Shown: positions 1 through 4,383 of the stretch, piece by piece
Layout: every line of letters begins with the position of its first letter
Position numbering within the stretch: the stretch's first letter is position 1
NCBI GenBank assembly: GCA_036495195.1
Contig: DASXNH010000077.1
Span: forward strand, 1-14,850
Direction: 5' to 3'
DNA from: Palsa-872 sp036495195
GTDB lineage: Bacteria > Chloroflexota > Dormibacteria > Dormibacterales > Dormibacteraceae
DNA: 14,850 nucleotides
Position numbers and translations under genes: made by a program
The notes under the pieces: model-generated
Told to the model about the DNA's origin: nothing
Seen by the model: the letters and a program-made list of their open reading frames with translations, nothing else
Database searches by the model: none

Positions 1-770
1 CGGATCAGGCCCATGTTGCCTTCCTGGATGAGGTCGAGGAATGACATCCCGCGGCCGATGTACTTCTTGGCGATCGACACCACCAACCGCAGGTTGGCCT
101 CGGTCAACCGCTGCTTGGCCTCGTAGGCGCGCTCGTACCTCTCGGTCAGCCGGTACCGCGCAATCCTGTACGACTCCACCGCTTCGGCTCGCACCCGCGG
201 CTTGGCCGACCCGTTGGTCGCCACTCGCCGGCGCTCCGCCGCCGCGGCGTCGAGCAGGTTCTGCAGCTTGCCCAGGTCCACCAGGCCCAACAGCTCCTGC
301 GCGATGTGCGCCTGCTGACCTTTGCGCTTGACAGTCGCGAGCCGCTCGATGACGTCCGGGAGCATCTCCTCAACCGAGCGCTGGCGGCTGTCGATCTCCT
401 CGACCACGTTCAGCGCCTTCAGCGCGTCGTGAAGCGGCTTCGCCTCGATTGCCTGCGCGAGCTCGACCTCATCGTTGGCGGTGAGCAGGCTGACGCGCCC
501 GATCTCCTTGAGGTACATGCGCACCGGGTCGTCGAGGGAGACCGAGTCCATCATCTCGATGTCCAGGAGCATCTCGTCGTCGATCTGCTCGACCTCTTCG
601 AAGTCCTTCTCGCCATCCGTGACCTCGATACCGATCTCCTTGAACGCGGCGAAGATCCGGAAGATCTGGTCAGGCTCGGCGTCGATCTCGGGGAAGCCCT
701 GGAGGATGTCGTCGGGTGTGAGGTAGCCCTGCTCCTTGCCCTTGACGATGAGCTGCTCAGCCACCGCCAT
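1..770 (-). CDS. rpoD: Primary sigma factor RpoD (sigma70), 3' end outside window
   Basis: Housekeeping sigma factor that directs RNA polymerase to most promoters. I translated the minus strand from ATG 770 and obtained 256 codons before the window edge. Region 1.1 begins almost at once (LIVKGKEQGYLTPDDI, residues 8-23). Region 1.2 follows (DPVRMYLKEIGRVSLLT, about 81-97), then a non-conserved linker, and the start of region 2 (ANLRLVVSIAKKYIGRGMSF, about 225-244, then DLIQEGNMGLI at the edge). Regions 2.2-4.2 lie outside. The reading frame stays open upstream to about 911 but contains no ATG, GTG or TTG between 911 and 770, so 770 is the first canonical start, although its SD is poor. A strong AAAGGAG lies at 870-876 near an ATG in the dnaG frame; see findings. 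It lies directly downstream of dnaG, as in macromolecular-synthesis operons. Identity is certain; the start is not. Confidence 0.95.
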   Translation of the reverse strand, partial: MAVAEQLIVKGKEQGYLTPDDILQGFPEIDAEPDQIFRIFAAFKEIGIEVTDGEKDFEEVEQIDDEMLLDIEMMDSVSLDDPVRMYLKEIGRVSLLTANDEVELAQAIEAKPLHDALKALNVVEEIDSRQRSVEEMLPDVIERLATVKRKGQQAHIAQELLGLVDLGKLQNLLDAAAAERRRVATNGSAKPRVRAEAVESYRIARYRLTERYERAYEAKQRLTEANLRLVVSIAKKYIGRGMSFLDLIQEGNMGLI

Positions 771-847
771 GAGCTCGTCTTCGAACTTATGCTCCGGCTT
801 CGCCTCGGCCTTTCCGGCCCTGGCGCCCGTCTTGGTCGGCGCTTTAG

Positions 848-2656
848 CTACTCGCGCGATGATGACATTCTCCTTTCCAAATCCCCGATGGCATGCGCGA
901 GCTCTCTGGCCTCACCTTCAAGCCGCGCCACCCCCTGTACGTCCCGCCTTCTCTCTGCCTCGGAAAGCTCGCGGATTATTGCACTCTCACGGCTCTTCAT
1001 GCGATCGAGCCGGATCCGCTCCGCCAGCTCCACCGCAAGATCGTCGTCCACACTTGGCGGCGGTGCCGCCCACGCCCTCCTGATCAGGTCCTGTTCCTCC
1101 GCGGGGTACCCGGCCAGCTCGCTTTCGAGCCCGGAGGCACCACTACGCTCATAAGTCTCCAACATCCGCACATACACTCCGCGGTCCTCCTCGTCCAACT
1201 CTTCAGGCGTGAGCTTTGTTCGCACGCGCTCAAAGGCAACCGGGCGGACCGCTAGCAGCTGCACCAGGTATCTGGCTACGCTGACTTTCTTCCCCCGCAC
1301 CGCTGCTGTTAAACCGAGTTTGCCGTTGTTTCCGGCCTCGTTTGAGCGGCGGTCGCCACCTCGGGCTCCTCTCTCCGGCGGGGGAAGGGGAATCAAAAGG
1401 TGCGGTTGGACCCCGAGCCAACCGGCCGCACGCTCCCTGTAGCTTTCCCGAACGGCGGGGTCTGGAATCCGTTCGAGCACCTCTCGTGCCCGGAAAGCGG
1501 CCTGCTCGAGGTGGTTTGGATTCGCCGTGTTCAGGCCGCTCAGGGCGTCCTTGATCCAGAACTCCCAGCCGGAGGGCGCTGCCGCCGCCAGCGCCTCCCA
1601 GCTCTTCTCCGCCTCCGCGCCGGCCGCCCTCAGGAACTCGTCCGGGTCCTTCGCCCCGGTCACGGTTGCAACCCTCGTTCGCATCTGGTGGGTAGCTGCA
1701 AGCTCCACTGCCTTGAACGCGGCACTGCGCCCCGCGCGGTCCGCATCGAAGACCAGGAGGAGCTCGTCGGTGAACCGCTTCAGGAGGCGAACCTGCTCGT
1801 TGGTGAGCGCCGTGCCCGAGCTCGCCACCGCGTTCTTCACGCCGAACTGGTGCGCGGTGATGACGTCGAACTGGCCTTCCATCAGCACGGCATGGCCCCT
1901 GGCCGCAATCTCGTCCCGTGCCAGGTCGAGTCCGAAGATGACCCTTCCTTTTATATATGCGGGCGTTTCAGGCGAGTTGATGTACTTGCGTGGCTCGTCC
2001 GACCGAACCGTCCTGGCGGTGAAGGCGAGGGGTTGGCCGCGCTCGTCGCGGATCGGGATGACCAGGCGCTGGGCGAAGAAGTCGGTGCCGTCGCGACGCA
2101 TGAGGCCCGCCTCCTGCGCGTCCGCGAGCGATCTCTTCTTCGAGCGGAGGTATTCGGCGAACCCCAGGCCGGCCGGGGCGTAACCCAGCTGGAACCGCCG
2201 CGCCGTCTCCTCGCTGACGTCGCGGTCGGCCAGCAAGCGCCTGCCCACCTCGCCCGCCGGCGTCGACCACAGGACGTACTCGTAATACTGGGCCGCCAGC
2301 TTCAGCATCGCCAGCAGGCGACGGCGCGAGTCGGAGCGCTCCTTTTGCTCGGGGCTCAGGCGTTTGAGCTCCACCCCCGCCCGCTCCGCCAGCATCTGAA
2401 GGGCGCCGCGCTTGTCGGTCTTCTCGATCAGCTCGACGAAAGTGAAGACATCACCGTTCCGCTGGCAGCCGAAGCAGTACCAGGTCTGCATCTGAGGGTT
2501 GACCTTGAAGCTGGGGCTGTCCTCCTGGTGGAACGGGCAGAGACCCCAGAGCTCCTTGTTGCGCTTCGTGAGGCGTAGATGCTCCTGGACGACCTTGACC
2601 AGGTCGACCTTGGCCTTGATCTCGGCGAAGGCATCATCGGACGCTTGGGCAGACAT
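848..2656 (-). CDS. dnaG: DNA primase DnaG
   Basis: Synthesises RNA primers for replication at the fork together with the replicative helicase. It is 602 aa, a usual length. The N-terminal CHC2 zinc-binding domain shows C40, H43, C61 and C64 (CPFHQEDSPSF ... YCFGCQRNGD). The catalytic core follows, with a Toprim domain carrying E260 (MEGQFDV) and the DxD pair D304/D306 (FDADRAG), then KDPDE at 337-341. A helicase-binding C-terminal domain spans about 450-602. The linker at about 422-448 is unusual: Pro/Arg/Gly-rich and encoded by repeat-like DNA (see findings). ATG 2656 gives the usual N-terminus just before the zinc domain; there is no convincing SD upstream. The last codons overlap the SD-like sequence that may serve rpoD, so coupled expression with rpoD is likely. 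Confidence 0.96.
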   Translation of the reverse strand: MSAQASDDAFAEIKAKVDLVKVVQEHLRLTKRNKELWGLCPFHQEDSPSFKVNPQMQTWYCFGCQRNGDVFTFVELIEKTDKRGALQMLAERAGVELKRLSPEQKERSDSRRRLLAMLKLAAQYYEYVLWSTPAGEVGRRLLADRDVSEETARRFQLGYAPAGLGFAEYLRSKKRSLADAQEAGLMRRDGTDFFAQRLVIPIRDERGQPLAFTARTVRSDEPRKYINSPETPAYIKGRVIFGLDLARDEIAARGHAVLMEGQFDVITAHQFGVKNAVASSGTALTNEQVRLLKRFTDELLLVFDADRAGRSAAFKAVELAATHQMRTRVATVTGAKDPDEFLRAAGAEAEKSWEALAAAAPSGWEFWIKDALSGLNTANPNHLEQAAFRAREVLERIPDPAVRESYRERAAGWLGVQPHLLIPLPPPERGARGGDRRSNEAGNNGKLGLTAAVRGKKVSVARYLVQLLAVRPVAFERVRTKLTPEELDEEDRGVYVRMLETYERSGASGLESELAGYPAEEQDLIRRAWAAPPPSVDDDLAVELAERIRLDRMKSRESAIIRELSEAERRRDVQGVARLEGEARELAHAIGDLERRMSSSRE

Positions 2657-2743
2657 CTGAATATGTATTGTCGGCCGCTCGGGGAAAGGCCAGCGCCGGG
2701 CGTGCTCTGGTCGAGGACTGCGGGAGGGCGGATGCTCAGCGAA

Positions 2744-2923
2744 TCAGGCGAGCAGCATCGTCGGTCGGACGAGGCCCGGTCTGCGGCTTGGGCTCCATCC
2801 GAGCACCCGGGCGGTTGTCGCGAGCTCACGCCCGACCAGCACGACCATGGCCGTCGCCAGCACGATCAGCACCGGCCCGGCCTCGACGACGAAACGCGCC
2901 AGCTCAGGGCAATCGACCATCAT
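2744..2923 (-). CDS. Small single-span membrane protein, 59 aa (cassette gene 4)
   Basis: I do not recognise a family. Translation from ATG 2923 gives 59 aa starting MMVDCPELARF. It has one hydrophobic segment (GPVLIVLATAMVVLVG, about residues 16-31) and a basic tail (GWSPSRRPGLVRP), so it is probably a one-span membrane protein with a cytoplasmic C-terminus. A perfect SD, GAGGAGG, lies at 2926-2932; a second in-frame ATG at 2920 has better spacing (5 nt) and may be the true start. It begins 24 nt after the stop of the 62-aa membrane protein gene, on the same strand, so the two are almost certainly co-transcribed. By position it could be an immunity or accessory protein of the secreted protein encoded upstream; that role is inference. 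Confidence 0.65.
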   Translation of the reverse strand: MMVDCPELARFVVEAGPVLIVLATAMVVLVGRELATTARVLGWSPSRRPGLVRPTMLLA

Positions 2924-2947
2924 GACCTCCTCCGTTTCATCAAGGGT

Positions 2948-3136
2948 TCAGCCGAAGGCACCACCATAATCGGCGACCACGAACAGGAATCCAATCGCCG
3001 CTGCGGACATGAGGACGGCCGCGATGAGCCTGGTCCGCCGCTCCCACACCACCTGGGTCGGTCGAAGGAACCGCACCCACAGCACGACCGCCGCGAGTGC
3101 CACGATCAATTCCAGGAAGATCAGGATCCCAAGCAT
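2948..3136 (-). CDS. Small two-span membrane protein, 62 aa (cassette gene 3)
   Basis: I do not recognise a family. The protein has two predicted membrane segments: about residues 3-21 (GILIFLELIVALAAVVLWV) and about 38-55 (IAAVLMSAAAIGFLFVVA). A short basic loop (RFLRPTQVVWERRTR) joins them, which by the positive-inside rule puts the loop in the cytoplasm. ATG 3136 has a good SD (GGGAGA, 3145-3150) at 8-nt spacing. The gene lies 85 nt after the stop of the secreted-protein gene, with an 8-bp GC hairpin in between, and 24 nt before the next small membrane gene. Tiny hairpin membrane proteins next to a secreted hydrophobic peptide gene are often immunity proteins in bacteriocin loci; here that is inference from context. 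Confidence 0.75.
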   Translation of the reverse strand: MLGILIFLELIVALAAVVLWVRFLRPTQVVWERRTRLIAAVLMSAAAIGFLFVVADYGGAFG

Positions 3137-3162
3137 CAGCGCGTTCTCCCACAGGGCCGCCG

Positions 3163-3188
3163 GCCGGGGGCCCCGACCGACCCCCGGC
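3163..3188 (-). terminator. Strong GC hairpin inside the cassette (possible attenuator)
   Basis: A perfect inverted repeat of 8 bp, GCCGGGGG (3163-3170) and CCCCCGGC (3181-3188), surrounds a 10-nt loop. It lies between the stop of the secreted-protein gene and the SD of the 62-aa membrane gene. No T-run follows on the transcribed (minus) strand, so it is not a textbook intrinsic terminator. It may act as a partial terminator or as an mRNA 3'-end stabiliser for the upstream cistron. Confidence 0.5.
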
Positions 3189-3221
3189 GATCATAGGACC
3201 TTGGACCGCGATCAACATGCG

Positions 3222-3896
3222 TCAGCAGATGGTCGAGCCCCAGACGGCCGCCGGCAGCCAGGGGACGTTGAGATACACGCCGCGGTTCCCGCAGTGGTGA
3301 TCCGCCCACAGGATTGAGCCGGCGGCCACACCAAGCATCGTTACGAGCACCGCGACCAGCACGTCGATACCCGGAACCAGGAGAAGGATGGCGCTCGCGG
3401 CAGCGGTTAGACCGACGCCCAACGCCAGGTCCTGGGCAAAGCAATCATTGAGGAAGAACTGCACGCCCCACCAGTTGTACGAGTGGACGTTGAGGTAGGC
3501 GTAGCAGGCGGAATAGGCCGCGTTCAGCGTGCTCAGCGGGATCGATACCCCGCCGCTTGGGCCGATGCTGCGAGCCGAAAGGGGAGTCGCGTTGTATCGA
3601 GCCACGTCGCGTTCGACCATCGCGACATCGCCCGCCGGAAGCACGCGCCTGATCCTTGGATCGATCGTGGCCACAAGGTTCTTGACGTGCACATACGGCA
3701 TCGCTGCGGCCAGCCATGCCGGCGCTGCGCTCAGGGTGCGGACGGCCGTTGCCTGCACAGTGTTCGCCGATGGCGCCGCGGCCAGAGCTGGCAGCGATGC
3801 GACACCGCCGCTATAGGCGAGCATCACAAGAGCGACCAGCAGTGAGTGGACGATGGTGCGCCGCCACACCAGCTTTTGCACCAGAGACCTGAACAC
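3222..3896 (-). CDS. Sec-secreted protein with hydrophobic four-Cys C-terminal module (bacteriocin-like architecture)
   Basis: It is 224 aa and I cannot name the family. Residues 1-41 form a Sec signal peptide: basic n-region (KLVWRR), hydrophobic core around 15-37, and an ALAAA cleavage region near 38-42. Residues 43-125 are soluble-looking, including VHVKNLVATIDPRIRR. Residues 139-224 form a distinct module: YNWWGVQFFLNDC, then a long Gly/Ala/Val/Leu hydrophobic stretch (about 159-197) with a central PG turn (175-176), then ADHHCGNRGVYLNVPWL and a C-terminal Cys. The four cysteines (131, 152, 202, 224) could form two disulfides outside the cell. This layout, an aromatic segment, a hydrophobic hairpin and a CGNRGVYL-type end, recalls uncharacterised secreted hydrophobic peptides and some bacteriocins; the function is inference. 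The start is GTG 3896 with an excellent SD (AAAGGAGG, 3902-3909, 5-nt spacing). Confidence 0.85.
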   Translation of the reverse strand: MFRSLVQKLVWRRTIVHSLLVALVMLAYSGGVASLPALAAAPSANTVQATAVRTLSAAPAWLAAAMPYVHVKNLVATIDPRIRRVLPAGDVAMVERDVARYNATPLSARSIGPSGGVSIPLSTLNAAYSACYAYLNVHSYNWWGVQFFLNDCFAQDLALGVGLTAAASAILLLVPGIDVLVAVLVTMLGVAAGSILWADHHCGNRGVYLNVPWLPAAVWGSTIC

Positions 3897-3901
3897 GGCG
3901 C

Positions 3902-3909
3902 CCTCCTTT
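3902..3909 (-). promoter_or_regulatory. Strong Shine-Dalgarno deciding the GTG start
   Basis: AAAGGAGG on the minus strand lies 5 nt before GTG 3896. It is the best ribosome-binding site in the window and fixes the GTG start of the secreted-protein gene. One base separates it from the right arm of the dyad at 3911-3931, so folding of that dyad could affect access to it. Confidence 0.8.
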
Positions 3910-3910
3910 C

Positions 3911-3931
3911 GATCGTGCCATCATCACGATC
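3911..3931 (-). promoter_or_regulatory. 21-bp perfect dyad GATCGTG-N7-CACGATC
   Basis: GATCGTG (3911-3917) and CACGATC (3925-3931) are perfect 7-bp arms around a 7-bp spacer. The dyad lies just downstream of the candidate promoter and directly before the SD of the secreted-protein gene. Its length suits a dimeric HTH regulator, and the LuxR-type protein encoded just upstream is the obvious candidate. An RNA hairpin next to the SD is the alternative. The symmetry is seen directly; its use is inference. Confidence 0.5.
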
Positions 3932-3943
3932 AAACTCCGCCGG

Positions 3944-3971
3944 ATTACCAGGAGTGCCGGCGGCCTGTCGA
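3944..3971 (-). promoter_or_regulatory. Candidate sigma70-type promoter for the secreted-protein gene
   Basis: On the minus strand, TCGACA (3971-3966, 5 of 6 to TTGACA) is followed after 16 bp by GGTAAT (3949-3944, 4 of 6 to TATAAT). Transcription would start near 3937, just upstream of the 21-bp dyad. It would give the secreted gene its own promoter within the 159-nt gap after the LuxR-type gene. Confidence 0.4.
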
Positions 3972-4055
3972 CGATCAGTCGAACACCGTGGGCGGTCCGT
4001 GACGAGTCGGACAGATGGCTGACAGAGGAAATGAGGACAGGCAATGTGCGCCTGC

Positions 4056-4244
4056 TCAGGGGCCGCGCAGCCAGCGCGCGACCAGAGCGGCTCGCGTGTG
4101 CACCCCGAAGCGCCGAAACATGCGGTCGAGGTGCGTGCGCAGCGTCCCCGGGGACATGCCCAGCCGCCCCGCGAGCTGCTTGTCCGTACAGCCCGCGGCG
4201 ATCAGCTCGACGATCCTGGTCTGCCGCTCGGTGAGGTTCAGCAT
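4056..4244 (-). CDS. Stand-alone LuxR/GerE-type HTH regulator, 62 aa
   Basis: The whole protein is one LuxR-type DNA-binding domain: LTERQTRIVELIAAGCTDKQ (residues 4-23), LAGRLGMSPGTLRTHLDRMF (24-43), then RRFGVHTRAALVARWL. The recognition helix is around SPGTLRTHLDRM. No receiver, autoinducer or ATPase domain precedes it; the frame meets a TAA 11 codons upstream of ATG 4244, so an upstream domain is excluded unless it was lost. Bacillus GerE is a known single-domain relative. The SD is poor. It lies between ppdK and the secreted-protein gene, all on the same strand, and is likely the local regulator. It could instead be the remnant of a longer LuxR protein; the intact domain argues for a working gene. 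Confidence 0.85.
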   Translation of the reverse strand: MLNLTERQTRIVELIAAGCTDKQLAGRLGMSPGTLRTHLDRMFRRFGVHTRAALVARWLRGP

Positions 4245-4264
4245 CAGGGCAATCGTCGGCTGCC

Positions 4265-4284
4265 GCTGAAGAAGTTACTTCAGC
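4265..4284 (-). promoter_or_regulatory. Dyad around a -10-like hexamer upstream of the LuxR-type gene
   Basis: GCTGAAG (4265-4271) and CTTCAGC (4278-4284) are perfect 7-bp arms. On the minus strand the six spacer bases read TAACTT, which fits the TANNNT pattern of a -10 element. Transcription would start about 20 nt before ATG 4244. No good -35 is visible. The arrangement fits a repressible or autoregulated promoter, but it is only a suggestion. Confidence 0.3.
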
Positions 4285-4319
4285 CCAGCCTCAGGACTTC
4301 CTCATCTTTTCTTGAGGTT

Positions 4320-4349
4320 CGGCCCTTCCGGAGACTCCGCCGGGGGCCG
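4320..4349 (-). terminator. Stem-loop downstream of ppdK
   Basis: CGGCCC (4320-4325) pairs with GGGCCG (4344-4349). An inner CCGG (4328-4331) pairs with CCGG (4340-4343), giving a 10-bp stem with a two-base bulge. It lies 35 nt after the ppdK stop and could end or reduce ppdK transcription before the LuxR-type gene. No T-run follows, so a classical intrinsic terminator is not shown. Confidence 0.4.
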
Positions 4350-4383
4350 GTTATCGTCTTGGGCTGAGCCCGAACGCCTGACC

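Noticed and set aside
306..1154. A 282-codon plus-strand frame opposite rpoD and the end of dnaG
   Set aside because: It spans two real genes on the other strand, has unusual composition and no SD.
1400..2578. A 392-codon open frame on the plus strand opposite dnaG
   Set aside because: It is a low-complexity antisense translation; dnaG motifs are complete on the minus strand.
2579..3196. A 205-codon plus-strand frame opposite the two small membrane genes
   Set aside because: The product is His/Arg/Asp-rich and featureless, while the minus strand shows two SD-led frames with clear membrane segments.
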